Shown here: positions 1 through 9,400 of the stretch, piece by piece
Layout: every line of letters starts with the position of its first letter
Position numbering within the stretch: position 1 is the stretch's first letter
Assembly (NCBI GenBank): GCA_007695205.1
Contig: REEF01000406.1
Span: forward strand, 1 to 12,766
DNA: 12,766 nucleotides
Direction: 5' to 3'
Source of the DNA: Planctomycetaceae bacterium
GTDB taxonomy: Bacteria; Planctomycetota; Planctomycetia; Pirellulales; Pirellulaceae
Position numbers and translations under genes: made by a program
Notes under the pieces: model-generated
Database searches by the model: none
Told to the model about the DNA's origin: nothing
What the model saw: the letters and a program-made list of their open reading frames with translations, nothing else

Positions 1-681
1 AAACGTTCGGTCCAGTTCGTGACGGATGATGCGGGTCCACACTCGGTAACCGGCGTCGTTGAGATGCAGGCGATCGTCTCGGAATAAGTCCGCACGGGGG
101 CGCCCCTGATCGGTCAGGAATTGATCTTCGGTGGCGATGTAGTGCAGATGCGGATGCTGTGCACAGTGGTCGTGAATCTTCTGGTTCAATTCACGGATCT
201 TCGGCCAGGCCTGCCAGCGGGATTCGGTGGGGGTGATGGCGATCCAGAATACGGGAGTCTCTGGGTGAGTGATACGGATGCGTTCGACGATGTATCGAAA
301 CAATTCCAGCACTTCATCGGGTGTCTTGTCCCCGTCCCGGCCTGCGATGTCATTGGCGATGAACAGCACGATCGCTCGCGGGCGATGGGGGTGCAAGATC
401 CGATCGGCGTAAACTGCAAAATCGCAGCAACGAGCCCCACCATAGCCGCGCTGGATCACCGGATACGGCGCCATATCCTCAGCCAGACTGGCCCATAACC
501 GGATGCTGGAACTGCCTGCGAACAAGATTGCATTCTCCGGGTACGTCGTGTTCCGATCTAATTCCTCGAACGCTGCGATCGTCGGCTCCCAAGCCCGGAC
601 GCGAGGCAGATCCCGGTACGCGCTGATCGGGGCACACGATACGGGCAGGACGATTCCCAACAGCAGCCATCGTATCAACAT
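1..681 (-). CDS. SGNH/GDSL hydrolase, secreted (3' end off the left edge)
   Basis: The frame is open from ATG at 681 to the left edge (227 codons, no stop seen). An SGNH-fold esterase or lipase of the lysophospholipase L1-like type is predicted. Block I is GSS at residues 56-58 (candidate nucleophile Ser58, in FAGSSSIRLW). Block II is RGYGGA at 78-83, block III is AND at 109-111, and block V is D203-R-L-H206, followed by NDAGYRVW. The block III glycine usual in the family is replaced (IAND). The PTESRWQAWPKIRELN stretch fits the same subfamily. The hydrophobic N-terminus ends near Cys16 (PVSC); the lipobox is poor, so Sec secretion or a lipoprotein are both possible. The start is supported by GGAG about 9 nt upstream. 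It lies 83 bp after the PHP gene on the same strand, so it is probably the last gene of that transcript. The block order makes the family fairly certain; the substrate is unknown. Confidence 0.85.
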   Translation of the reverse strand, partial: MLIRWLLLGIVLPVSCAPISAYRDLPRVRAWEPTIAAFEELDRNTTYPENAILFAGSSSIRLWASLAEDMAPYPVIQRGYGGARCCDFAVYADRILHPHRPRAIVLFIANDIAGRDGDKTPDEVLELFRYIVERIRITHPETPVFWIAITPTESRWQAWPKIRELNQKIHDHCAQHPHLHYIATEDQFLTDQGRPRADLFRDDRLHLNDAGYRVWTRIIRHELDRTF

Positions 682-764
682 CTTCAAGGTCTCCGAGCGG
701 GAGCCGACCGCCAAGTCGACTCCTCTTTCTCATTCGGGCAATCTGCGCAGGCTCCCGCGACACA

Positions 765-1913
765 TTACTCGATGTGGAACGCTTGCGACAGGAACACCAC
801 CTCGCCCACCTGTACTCGGAATCGCAGCAGGGCATCCTTCATCTCGGAAAAGTCGATCGAATCGCCTGTGTGGATCGGTTCTCCGTCCTGAATCCACGTG
901 ATGCCATCGTGGTTGTCGATCTGGACGGAGATCGTCTTCGCTGCATCATCGACGGTGACCTGCCGGAACACCGGCAATACCTCGGTGCGGGACCCGACGA
1001 ACGTATGACCGTTTTCCAAAGCATGCCGTACGGATGGTTCCGTGAGCTGTTCGGCCAGCACGATCGTGATTGTGGCGGTGGGGGAAACGGACGTGCCGTG
1101 AGTATCGTCGCTGCCCATGATGAAGATGTTGTGCTCGCGATAGTAGGCGGCCAACAGCTTGTCGAACAGTTCCTCCTCCAGTTCAAGGCGACCGCGCATC
1201 TGCATTTCGATGCCCACCAGGGTATCGAATTCTGCGATCAGCCCGCCGAAGTATTCGATGGCCTGGTCCCAAGGAAATCCGCGATCTTCCCAGCTTCCTC
1301 CAGGGACGTAGTGGGCGGGGTGCGCCCAATAGGCCATACCTTGTTTCGCTTGAACACATCCGAGACGCTCACGATCATGGTCCCGATTGGGAACTCGATG
1401 CCGCTCGGTGAACCCGCATTCGTTGAACAGGCTGACGATGTGCGGATCGGACGTCAGTTCATTGCCACGGATCGCCAGCATGCCGTGTTGACCCAGCGCG
1501 GGATAGAGCGCCGAGGTTTCCACGCCATTGCGTTTCCAGATTTGCGACGGTTGTTCGTCGATCCAATCCGTCCACGGCCAAGTGGTTTCATGCGTCGGCT
1601 GCGTCTCCCGCTCGCCCTCTCGCATGGTGTGATAATTGTCGTGATCTGTGATCGCCAGGATGTGATACCCGGCTTCGGCATAGATCCGGACCAGTTCTTC
1701 AGGCTCGGCGCGTCCATCGCTGTAAATGGTGTGTGAGTGCAGGTTCGCCTTGAAGTTCTTCACCTGATCCCAATTCACACCGGCATACGGATTCTTGACC
1801 ACGCTGGGTTGCCCTGATTCGGCTTCCGCTGACGACGGTCGACCCAGCATCGCGATCAGACCCAGGGCCAGCAATACGGAAACACACATCCATCGATTCG
1901 TTTGTTGAAACAT
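765..1913 (-). CDS. Sec-exported PHP-domain metallohydrolase (CehA/McbA-like)
   Basis: 382 aa with an N-terminal signal peptide: basic start, hydrophobic core at residues 9-24, likely cleavage after AEA at 29-31. The PHP motifs appear in order: H59-S-H61 with D66 (NLHSHTIYSDG), TDHD at 89-92, Glu152 in RGNEL followed by His158, His198 in AHPAHY, and D269-T-H271 in GSDDTHG. These are the expected metal ligands of the CehA/McbA branch of PHP phosphoesterases and amidohydrolases. The roughly 100 residues after the last motif look like a beta-rich C-terminal module. AAGGAG lies 11 nt before the ATG. The gene sits 36 bp downstream of the GHL10 gene and 83 bp upstream of the SGNH gene, all on the minus strand, so co-transcription is likely. 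The enzyme class is clear from the motifs. The bond hydrolysed (phosphoester, carbamate or other) cannot be told. A second PHP protein from the same broad family is encoded at 9781-11136. Confidence 0.88.
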   Translation of the reverse strand: MFQQTNRWMCVSVLLALGLIAMLGRPSSAEAESGQPSVVKNPYAGVNWDQVKNFKANLHSHTIYSDGRAEPEELVRIYAEAGYHILAITDHDNYHTMREGERETQPTHETTWPWTDWIDEQPSQIWKRNGVETSALYPALGQHGMLAIRGNELTSDPHIVSLFNECGFTERHRVPNRDHDRERLGCVQAKQGMAYWAHPAHYVPGGSWEDRGFPWDQAIEYFGGLIAEFDTLVGIEMQMRGRLELEEELFDKLLAAYYREHNIFIMGSDDTHGTSVSPTATITIVLAEQLTEPSVRHALENGHTFVGSRTEVLPVFRQVTVDDAAKTISVQIDNHDGITWIQDGEPIHTGDSIDFSEMKDALLRFRVQVGEVVFLSQAFHIE

Positions 1914-1949
1914 GAGAACAAAATCTCCTTTGCTATGGGGTTGATAGTC

Positions 1950-4730
1950 TTACTCGGTGAATCGGTAGGGACGGCTGCGCACCAGGAACCTTTGGGTGGA
2001 ACCGTCGTCAAAGGTCAACTCTCCCATCGCGCCCACACGAAACGTCCCCGATTGGCGCGGAATGGTCAGCGAAACGCTTTCGCCCACTTCCGGTAAATCC
2101 ATCAGAACGCTGAGAACTTGGCCATACGGATCCTCGACCTGCAGCCTTCCTTGAACGGCCGTCGCCGGACGACGATGTTCGCCCAGTCCCACCATGCTAA
2201 CCTCGAGCGTCATGGCCTGTCCAGGGACCACAGACACCGGCTGGTCATCATCTACGGAACTGTGGAACCGGATCACCGGCCCGTTGTGCGGCGGGCTTGC
2301 GGGAGTCGAGGTCATCGCTTGCCCGAATTTGGGCAAGCCTCGCTGGCCCAACACAGCGCCCATATTGAACAGGATGAAGCCATCAGAGCCCGATTGACGG
2401 GAGATCTCGGCCTGGCCGATCGCCTGTTCGTCCGAGATGCGCCAGTGCCCGATGCCGGTGACCAGCGGCACCGCGCCCTGCAGATGGCCCATCTGTCCGG
2501 CCGTCATGCTCTGAAAGCTGCTGTCGATCGTGGTATAATTCATGGGGCACACAAAATCCAACCAACCTTCCCGGCACCAATGAACCCAGTCTTGTCCGAT
2601 CGAGCGTTTCGTGCCGGGATAACCACTGAAGACGGCCGCCGAGATTTTCACGTGGGGCTTGATAGCCCGCACTTGTCGAGCCGTTTCTCGCACCACGGTA
2701 TTGATCTGTTCGCAACGCCAATCGCGAAAGGCATCGGCCAAATCACCGCGATAACAGTCGTTTGGCCAATCCTGGACGGTCTGGCCCAGATCCGCCTCGA
2801 ATCGTTCGCGGCATCCGTCACAGTAGCACGAGTCTTCGCCCGGATAGCGGATATAATCGAAATGCACGCCATCAACATCGTAATTCCGCGCCACCTCGAC
2901 CATCGTATCGATTTCCAGTTGCTGGTTCTCCGGGTGCGAAGGGCACAGCCACTCGGTGACTTCCCCGTTCACCTTCCTCTGCAGGCGGCCCGCCTGGCGC
3001 ATCTGCCGAGTGAACTCGCGGGTGGTATTCCCCAATCGATAGTTGACCTTCCACGGATGGACCTCGATCCCATACCGCTTCCCGGCCTCGACCGCCTGGG
3101 CGATCTGATCGCCTTTCTCTCGGAAGGTTGCGGACCGTGGCAGCAGATCGCTAGCGTAATGAGCCACGCCCCCCCACCACATGTTCGGCACCACCGCATT
3201 AAAACCGGCTTCCGACAATGCTCGCATGGCGTCATCCCAACTGGCAAGATCTCCGGTGCCCGAGTGGTTCCACACGGCACGGAATTCGCCGTCCCGCGGT
3301 CGATGAGCCAGCACGTAGGCCTCGGCCAACGAGTTTCGCACCTGGGCCGATCGGGTGATGACATCCTGGTATCGCTGGTCGTCCAGCAATTGCATCATCG
3401 TCGCCGCATCCGCCTCAGCCCGCTGCCAAAGCTTGCGGATCTGGCCGGGATGTGGCGTCTCGGGGGCTCGCCGCTGCAGGAACGCTTCCAACTCCGCGCG
3501 TTCGGTGAACGGTCCGACTCGTACCGCCCCGGTCACAGCATGATGGGCGGCGTATTGCCACGCGTCCGGTTCAAAGTGCCCGATCAGCGCCAACAGGAAA
3601 TCTTGTTTGGCTCCCAAGTCCTCGCCTGTCAGGATATGCCCCATGAAGGCGCCCCGATCGCTGACGATGACCGCCGGCTCGCCCCGATTTCCCTTGGCAT
3701 CCTGCCACCAGCCGATCACCCGAGCGTTGTGGTCAGTGGGTCGAGCGATGGTGATGTTCCACGAAGCCTGGAAGATCCGTTCGGGCAGACCACTCACCGA
3801 CCCGGTGTCGAACACCACGTGGTCGAACTCGCCGGGCCGCTGACGACTGCGGTACGCAGTGTCCGACAAGCCCAGCATGTCAGCCAGATCGCGGCGGATG
3901 GAATAGAAAAAGACCACTCGGCCGCCCGCGTCGACGAACTCGCGGACCTGGTCCGCTTCCTGGTCCTCCATGCCGGGGCTGTAGGCAAAGATAGCCAGTC
4001 GTCGTCCTTGCAGCGCGCCGGCGATCACGTCGTCGCTGCTATGGATCCCATGCGGGATGCCTGCGGCGTCCAGCAGATCCCCGACACGTTCGGCCGTGTC
4101 GCGAGTGGCCTGGGCGTCGGCTGTCCCGCTGCGTCCTGCGACCACCACAATCGACTCGCTACGCGCGTGCAGGTGGTCGATGGCACAGACGGTATCCAGA
4201 TCGCGAGACTTCCAGATCGCGATACGGACTCGGTCGACACGGTCCCAGCCTGCGGGACTGCCCTCGCTACGAAACGCACCCTTTCCCAGCCGGATGCGAT
4301 TCCAGCCGCGCTGGATACCAAACCCTGCTCCGTACCAGCCGTCACCCGAGCGGAAGTAGAGCGTGCCGCCGCGCACCGGGGCCGGGTCCTGGGCGTAAAA
4401 GTCGAAAACGATGGTTCCGTACTCGACCAGGTCCAGATCCACATCGCGGTCGTAGACGACGCGATCGTTTCGCCGCTGACGAGAAAAGTCACAAGGCAGC
4501 TTCAAAGCCGTGGTTCCCGTCGGCGTCGGTCGCGACATGACCTGCACCGGCGTGGAATCTTCCGCGATCCGCCATTGCTCCCCAGCCGCTGAAGCATCGG
4601 CGTACTCGAAGTCGTCGATCACTAGCACATCCGCGGCCACATCCGCGGCCACGACCGAAGACCATGCAAAGAGCGTCGTCCACGCCGAAAGTGCCGCAAA
4701 AGGTAACGTACAAGCGAGCGGCCTGGTCAT
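1950..4730 (-). CDS. Secreted GHL10-type glycoside-hydrolase-like protein, multidomain
   Basis: 926 aa. Residues 1-29 form a Sec signal (cleavage near VVAA). Residues about 38-195 look like a beta-sandwich carbohydrate-binding module (starts VIDDFEY). About 200-385 resemble a class I glutamine-amidotransferase-like Rossmann domain (DLLDAAGIPHGIHSS, then GGRVVFFYS). About 425-478 are helical. About 483-790 form the family 10-like glycosylhydrolase TIM barrel: FRAVWNHSG at 483, PNMWWGG, and the hallmark HFDYIRYP at 623-630, with Asp625 a candidate catalytic acid. It is followed by a C-x-C-x-x-C cluster at 635-640. About 800-926 look Ig-like. GGGAG lies about 9 nt upstream of the ATG. It is the first gene of the minus-strand set, with a promoter candidate 80-108 nt upstream. 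Family members (DUF187/YngK-type) are thought to act on glycans. The substrate is unknown, and the amidotransferase-like domain is probably structural rather than active. Confidence 0.85.
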   Translation of the reverse strand: MTRPLACTLPFAALSAWTTLFAWSSVVAADVAADVLVIDDFEYADASAAGEQWRIAEDSTPVQVMSRPTPTGTTALKLPCDFSRQRRNDRVVYDRDVDLDLVEYGTIVFDFYAQDPAPVRGGTLYFRSGDGWYGAGFGIQRGWNRIRLGKGAFRSEGSPAGWDRVDRVRIAIWKSRDLDTVCAIDHLHARSESIVVVAGRSGTADAQATRDTAERVGDLLDAAGIPHGIHSSDDVIAGALQGRRLAIFAYSPGMEDQEADQVREFVDAGGRVVFFYSIRRDLADMLGLSDTAYRSRQRPGEFDHVVFDTGSVSGLPERIFQASWNITIARPTDHNARVIGWWQDAKGNRGEPAVIVSDRGAFMGHILTGEDLGAKQDFLLALIGHFEPDAWQYAAHHAVTGAVRVGPFTERAELEAFLQRRAPETPHPGQIRKLWQRAEADAATMMQLLDDQRYQDVITRSAQVRNSLAEAYVLAHRPRDGEFRAVWNHSGTGDLASWDDAMRALSEAGFNAVVPNMWWGGVAHYASDLLPRSATFREKGDQIAQAVEAGKRYGIEVHPWKVNYRLGNTTREFTRQMRQAGRLQRKVNGEVTEWLCPSHPENQQLEIDTMVEVARNYDVDGVHFDYIRYPGEDSCYCDGCRERFEADLGQTVQDWPNDCYRGDLADAFRDWRCEQINTVVRETARQVRAIKPHVKISAAVFSGYPGTKRSIGQDWVHWCREGWLDFVCPMNYTTIDSSFQSMTAGQMGHLQGAVPLVTGIGHWRISDEQAIGQAEISRQSGSDGFILFNMGAVLGQRGLPKFGQAMTSTPASPPHNGPVIRFHSSVDDDQPVSVVPGQAMTLEVSMVGLGEHRRPATAVQGRLQVEDPYGQVLSVLMDLPEVGESVSLTIPRQSGTFRVGAMGELTFDDGSTQRFLVRSRPYRFTE
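4627..4650 (-). repeat. 12-bp perfect tandem duplication in the GHL10 signal-peptide region
   Basis: ACATCCGCGGCC occurs twice back to back (4627-4638 and 4639-4650). It is in frame and doubles a four-residue unit, giving AADVAADV just at or after the predicted signal-peptidase site of the 926-aa protein. The unit length is a multiple of three, so copy-number change would not break the gene. Confidence 0.9.
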
Positions 4731-4810
4731 GATGAAAACTCCCGTGGTTGGTCATGCTTGTCTGTCGTAACACGATGCGTTCACGGCGGGGGACGATGCG
4801 TCTTGTATTC

Positions 4811-4838
4811 ATTGTCCGCTGATAATGGCTCATGTCAA
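4811..4838 (-). promoter_or_regulatory. Candidate sigma-70 promoter of the GHL10-PHP-SGNH set
   Basis: Read on the minus strand, a perfect TTGACA (plus-strand 4833-4838) is followed after 16 nt by GACAAT (4811-4816, four of six matches to the -10 consensus). Transcription would start near 4804 and leave a leader of about 75 nt before the ATG at 4730. The -35 box lies inside the longest possible reading frame of the divergent AbgT gene, which favours a later start for AbgT. The spacing and perfect -35 make it credible; it is untested. Confidence 0.42.
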
Positions 4839-4911
4839 GGATGGCCAACGACAGCGAAAGGCGGTATGCTACATGGCCATTGCTAAGCAGCGGTACCGTG
4901 GGGCAAGCTTT

Positions 4912-6462
4912 ATGAGTAGTAACCAGCGACGTTTCAGTCATTCCTTCGCCGCCTTTGTAGAACGGGTCGGACATCGGATTCCCGATCCGGTGATTATCTT
5001 CATGGCCTTTTACCCCTTGGCCTTCCTCACGACCGCGTTGATGGGGGGGCACCAATTCGAAACGGTGGGCGCGGGCGGCCAACCGGTGACGCATTCGATC
5101 CTGCCCATGTATCAGGCCGAACATGTCCGTTGGATCTTCGACAACGCGCTGCTGAACAACTGGCTGGGTTTTGGGAATGGAGTGCTGGCGGTGATCTTGG
5201 TCGTGATGCTGGCCATCGGTGTGGCCGAGCATTCGGGGCTGTTGGCAGCGCTGATCAAACGGATCGGCAGCCACATCCCGGAAGCCTGGATGCCGTTGCT
5301 GCTGATGTTTCTGGGGATCACCAGTTCGGTGGCGACCGACGCGGGCTACCTGATCCTGATCCCTTTGGCCGGATTGCTGTACGTCGGGATCGGAAAGAAC
5401 CCGTTGATCGGCATGGCGGCGGCGTTTGCCGGCGTATCGGCCGGCTTCAGCGCGAACTTGATCCCCGGCACGCCCGTCGATGTGATCGTGGGGATGAACG
5501 CCCAGGTGTTCGCCGAATCGCAGGGCATCCCCTTCACGACGGCCGAGGGTGTGCCGTTGCGTCCGGCGACCATGCACTACTGGTTCATCGCGACATCGAC
5601 CATCGTGTTGGCCCTGACGGGTGCCTGGGTAACCCGGCGGTTTGTCGAACCCAAGCTGGAGCAAACGACGTTCCAGGTGCCGGAGGATATTCGCATCGGC
5701 GAATTCGAGCTGAGCGATGCGGAGCGAGCCGGCTTAAAGTCTGCCGGGTGGGGGCTGGTGGTGGCTGCCCTGGTCATTGGCGGCCTGGCCTTCGGACCGT
5801 TGCGGCCTTATGAGGACGAAGCTGGGAACCGGGTCCTGCCGCTGTTGAACAACATCATCCTGCAGATCGCATTGTTTTTCGTCATCGTCGGCACGTTTTT
5901 CGGATTCGCCTCAAGAAATTTCCGCAACGTGGGTGATGTCGTCCAGGCGATGGTCAAGCAGGCCAATACGATGGGCTACATCCTGGTGCTGACATTCTTC
6001 TGCTATAACTTCCTGGGCCTGTTGAGCTACAGTGGATTGGGTTCTTACATCACCTATCTTGGCGCCCAAAGCCTGGTGGCCATGGGCCTACAACGTTTCC
6101 CGGTGCTGCTGCTGATCGGTTTCGTGCTGACCACCGCATTGATTAACCTGTTCATCGGTGGCTTGACATCCAAGTGGATGCTGCTCGGGCCGATCTTCGT
6201 GCCGATGCTGTACTCCGTGAATTCTGCGATGACTCCCGACCTGGTGGCCGCCGCATTTCGCGTGGCCGATTCGTCAACGAACGTCATCACGCCGATGATG
6301 ATCTACTCGGGTGTTATCCTGGCATTCATGCGAAAATACCGTCCGGATATGGGGCTGGGCGATCTGCTCCTGCTGATGCTGCCCTACTCGATGGTCTTCT
6401 TGATCGTATGGACAACCCTGTTGGTCGTTTTTTTTGTTGCGGGAATCCCTCTGGGGTTCTAG
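4912..6462 (+). CDS. AbgT-family transporter
   Basis: 516 aa from the chosen ATG, close to the roughly 510 aa usual for AbgT/MtrF. It is a polytopic inner-membrane protein. Family signatures are FVERVGHRIPDP at the N-terminus, SSVATDAGYLILIPL, AGVSAGFSANLIPGT, TSKWMLLGPIFVPM and FRVADSSTNVITP. From recall of the MtrF work, the substrate-site Trp, Pro, Arg and Asp appear kept (Trp422, Pro442, Arg450, Asp453); the Ser aligns with Thr419. AbgT proteins import p-aminobenzoyl-glutamate or export antimetabolites such as sulfonamides; the substrate here is unknown. The frame is open back to 4825, with possible starts at 4825 and 4873. I chose 4912 because family similarity begins soon after it, a weak GGGG lies 8 nt upstream, and the earlier segment is charged and unlike the family; 4873, with AAAGGCGG upstream, is the alternative. 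The gene is first in the plus-strand set, 35 bp before the triheme gene. I saw no convincing promoter for it. Confidence 0.9.
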   Translation: MSSNQRRFSHSFAAFVERVGHRIPDPVIIFMAFYPLAFLTTALMGGHQFETVGAGGQPVTHSILPMYQAEHVRWIFDNALLNNWLGFGNGVLAVILVVMLAIGVAEHSGLLAALIKRIGSHIPEAWMPLLLMFLGITSSVATDAGYLILIPLAGLLYVGIGKNPLIGMAAAFAGVSAGFSANLIPGTPVDVIVGMNAQVFAESQGIPFTTAEGVPLRPATMHYWFIATSTIVLALTGAWVTRRFVEPKLEQTTFQVPEDIRIGEFELSDAERAGLKSAGWGLVVAALVIGGLAFGPLRPYEDEAGNRVLPLLNNIILQIALFFVIVGTFFGFASRNFRNVGDVVQAMVKQANTMGYILVLTFFCYNFLGLLSYSGLGSYITYLGAQSLVAMGLQRFPVLLLIGFVLTTALINLFIGGLTSKWMLLGPIFVPMLYSVNSAMTPDLVAAAFRVADSSTNVITPMMIYSGVILAFMRKYRPDMGLGDLLLLMLPYSMVFLIVWTTLLVVFFVAGIPLGF

Positions 6463-6481
6463 CGTAGCCGCGCCGCGTAAG
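6463..6481 (+). repeat. Short intergenic motif (CGTAGCCGC...), partial copy
   Basis: CGTAGCCGC starts immediately after the AbgT stop codon. The same nine bases start four bases after the stop of the second PHP gene (11141), where they form one arm of a longer inverted repeat. Here the partner arm is missing (it continues as GCCGCGTAAG), so this looks like a remnant or a short form of the same element. Two copies are weak proof of a repeat family. Confidence 0.35.
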
Positions 6482-6497
6482 ATGTGGAGGTATCGTC

Positions 6498-9400
6498 ATG
6501 ATTCGCCTTGGCTCTCTATTTGGATTGGTCTTGTGGTTCGTTCTCGCGCTGCCTGCGCTTGGTGACCAGCACATCGCGGGCGGGGACTTCGAAGCGGTGA
6601 TGGACGGCCGTCCCCAACATTGGACTGTGCATCCCGGCGGAGTGCGGATTCCAAAGACTTCGGTGATCGCCGGCGATCACTCGGCCGAGATCGTCCGACC
6701 CTACGGCAACAACTTGCACCAGTCGCCCGATGGTTCGATCTCCAGCTTCGTCTTCCGCATGGACTTTGCCGTGTTCCCCAACCGCGGCGACCGGACCATG
6801 AACGTGCTGATCTATTGCGGTCCCGGAGCCCATCGTATCGCCATTAACATGCGGGTGGGTAGCGGCAATCGGCTGGAAGCTCACGATGGTAACCACTGGC
6901 AACCGCTGGGGAACCTGACAGCGAAACCAACCGCCGATCCGGAGATGGTCGGCGTCTGGGAAGGCCAGACGCCGGTGGTCAACCATCTGATGATCGCTGG
7001 ACACCTGGCCGCCCCAGTACCGTACTACGATGTCACGCTCAACGGCGACACGGTCAAGCACGTGCAAGTGTTCCAACAAGCGTTGCCGCCCGATGCGACC
7101 GTCGGACGCGTGCAGTTGCAAGCGTTGAACGCGTCCAGTAATTGGCTGGCCGATAATGTCTCGTTGGTTCCGGGTTCAACGCCCGAAGAGCTGACGCCGC
7201 TGAATCTGCTGGCTGAATTCATGGACGGCCCCATGGCCGATGTGGACGAGATCATTTTCGCGGAACGGGTGACGGAATTCGACCACTACTACGCCACTTT
7301 TGGTTTCCTATCATCGAATGTGCCCGAGTACCCTCCGCAATGCGGCACCGAGGAGGAACCGCCGGCGGCGCGATTCGGAGACGGTGGCCGGTTGGTGCGA
7401 TATCATCTTCGCTCGGGCCAGCGAACCGTGCTGCTGGAGGATCCCACCGGCGGCATCCGTGATCCTCAGGTGCATTACGACGGGCAGACGATCTTGTTCT
7501 CCTACCGTCGCGGTGGTCAGCCGTATTATCATCTGTACGAGATTCAAGCCGATGGCTCGGGTCTGGTTCAGTTGACCGACGGACCGTTCGACGATATCGA
7601 GCCCGCTTATCTGCCTGATGGCGGCATCGTCTTTGGCTCCAGTCGCTGCAATCGGTTTGTAAGCTGCTGGAGAACTCCCGTCGCTGTGCTGTACCGATGC
7701 GATGCGGATGGCGCCAATATCCGCCCTCTATCGACCAACGCCGAGCATGATAACACGCCCTGGGTGCTGCCCGATGGACGCGTGCTGTTCACGCGGTGGG
7801 AATATGTGGATCGCAGCCAGTTCGATTACCATCATCTTTGGACCGTCAACCCCGATGGCACCGGCCAGATGACTTATTTCGGCAACCAGTGGCCGGGGAT
7901 CGCCATGCTGGACGCCAAGCCCATCCCCGGAACGAATCTAGTGGTCGCCTCATTTTCGCCCGGTCACGGTCTGCCGGGGCACATGGGGCATATCACCGTC
8001 GTCGATCCGTCGAAAGGACCGGACGACCCGGCATCGGCGCGCCGCATCAGCACGGGACGTCTGTACCGCGATCCGTTCCCGTTCGCCGAAGACTGCTTCC
8101 TGGTGGTCGACAAGCAGGGCATCCACGTGATGGATGGCTTGGGCCAAACGGAGTTCATTTGCGGACCGCCGCCCGGTTGCCGGCTAGAATGCCACGAGCC
8201 CCGACCGCTGATGCCTCGCGATCGGGAACAGATCGTCCCGGACCGCATCGATCCGTTGCAAGCCACCGGCCGGTTGGTGCTGAGTGATATCTATCAGGGT
8301 CGAAACATGGCAGGCGTTCGACGCGGCGAGATCAAAAAGTTGCTGGTGATGGAGCGTTTGCCGAAGCCGATCAGTTTCTCCGGCGGTATGTGGCCGATCA
8401 CCGCCGGCGGCTCGTTCCAATTGGCCTCGGTCCTGGGCACCGTCCCCGTGGCCGAGGATGGATCGGCGCACTTCGAAGTGCCGGCTCTGCGGTCGCTGTT
8501 CTTTGTCGCGTTGGACGAAAACGATCTTTCCGTCAAGCGGATGCACAGCTTTGTCAGCGTCCAACCGGGCGAAGTCACCGGATGCGTGGGCTGCCACGAA
8601 ACCCGTACCAGCACACCGCGTCTGGATACCGGTCTGGCCGCATTCCAGCGACCGGCCGATCGGATCGAGCCTGTTGCCGGGCTCCCGAACGTTATCGATT
8701 TCCCCCGCGACATTCAGCCGATCTTGGACCTTCATTGCGTCGAATGCCATCAGCCGGATCGGATGGAAGGCAAGGTCGATTTCACCGGGGACCACACGCC
8801 CATCTTTTCCCAAAGTTACTGGACGATGCTGCAGCACAGCTTGATCTCCGACGGTCGCAACGCAGCAGGCAACCGGCCACCGCGTTCGGTTGGCAGTTCG
8901 GCCAGCCCCTTGTTGGACTATCTGGACGGCAGCCATCACCAGGTGCGTTTGAGCGAAGATGAGCAGACCTTGGTGCGTCTGTGGATCGAATCCAGCGCCG
9001 TCTACGCCGGAACCTACGCCGCGCTGGGCTCGGGGATGGCACCGGTCGAGTTCCCCGCGGCGATGTTCGAGCAGCGGTGTGCCGGTTGCCACGGTGCACC
9101 CGCGCCGGAACGAAACCGGATCGGCCAAGGGGACTGGTACTTCCGCTTTGGATCGCAAGGGCCGCACTTGCCGTTGGTCCACCAATTCACCGACCTGCAA
9201 ATGATCCGCGGACGCATCGGCTACTATCAGTTCGGCAATGCCCGACCGCCCCAGTCGTTGTGCAACCTGACTAGGCCCGACAAGTCGTTGGTGCTCCGCG
9301 CCCCATTGGCTCGCGATGCCGGGGGGCTCGCCTGGTGCGGCGCCGATGTGTTTGCCGATACGGGCGACCCGGGCTATCAAGCCATGCTCGCGGCGATCGT

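Noticed and set aside
774..1736. 320-aa plus-strand frame opposite the Sec-PHP gene
   Set aside because: The PHP metal-ligand motifs and signal peptide are on the minus strand; this frame shows none.
2118..4592. 824-aa open frame on the plus strand opposite the GHL10 gene
   Set aside because: It has no recognisable domain, while the opposite strand carries signal peptide, domain motifs and a ribosome binding site. High GC and codon bias commonly keep antisense frames open.
4821..4826. GATAAT as a -10 box for AbgT
   Set aside because: No -35-like sequence at 16-18 nt upstream; the only TTG nearby is about 12 nt away.
4825..4911. N-terminal extension of AbgT from 4825 (or 4873)
   Set aside because: The extra 29 residues are charged and not family-like and overlap the -35 box of the divergent promoter. 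The start at 4873 remains possible.
4489..5664. 391-aa open frame antisense to AbgT and the divergent region
   Set aside because: Low-complexity sequence rich in Gln, Arg and Asp with no motif; AbgT on the other strand is unambiguous.
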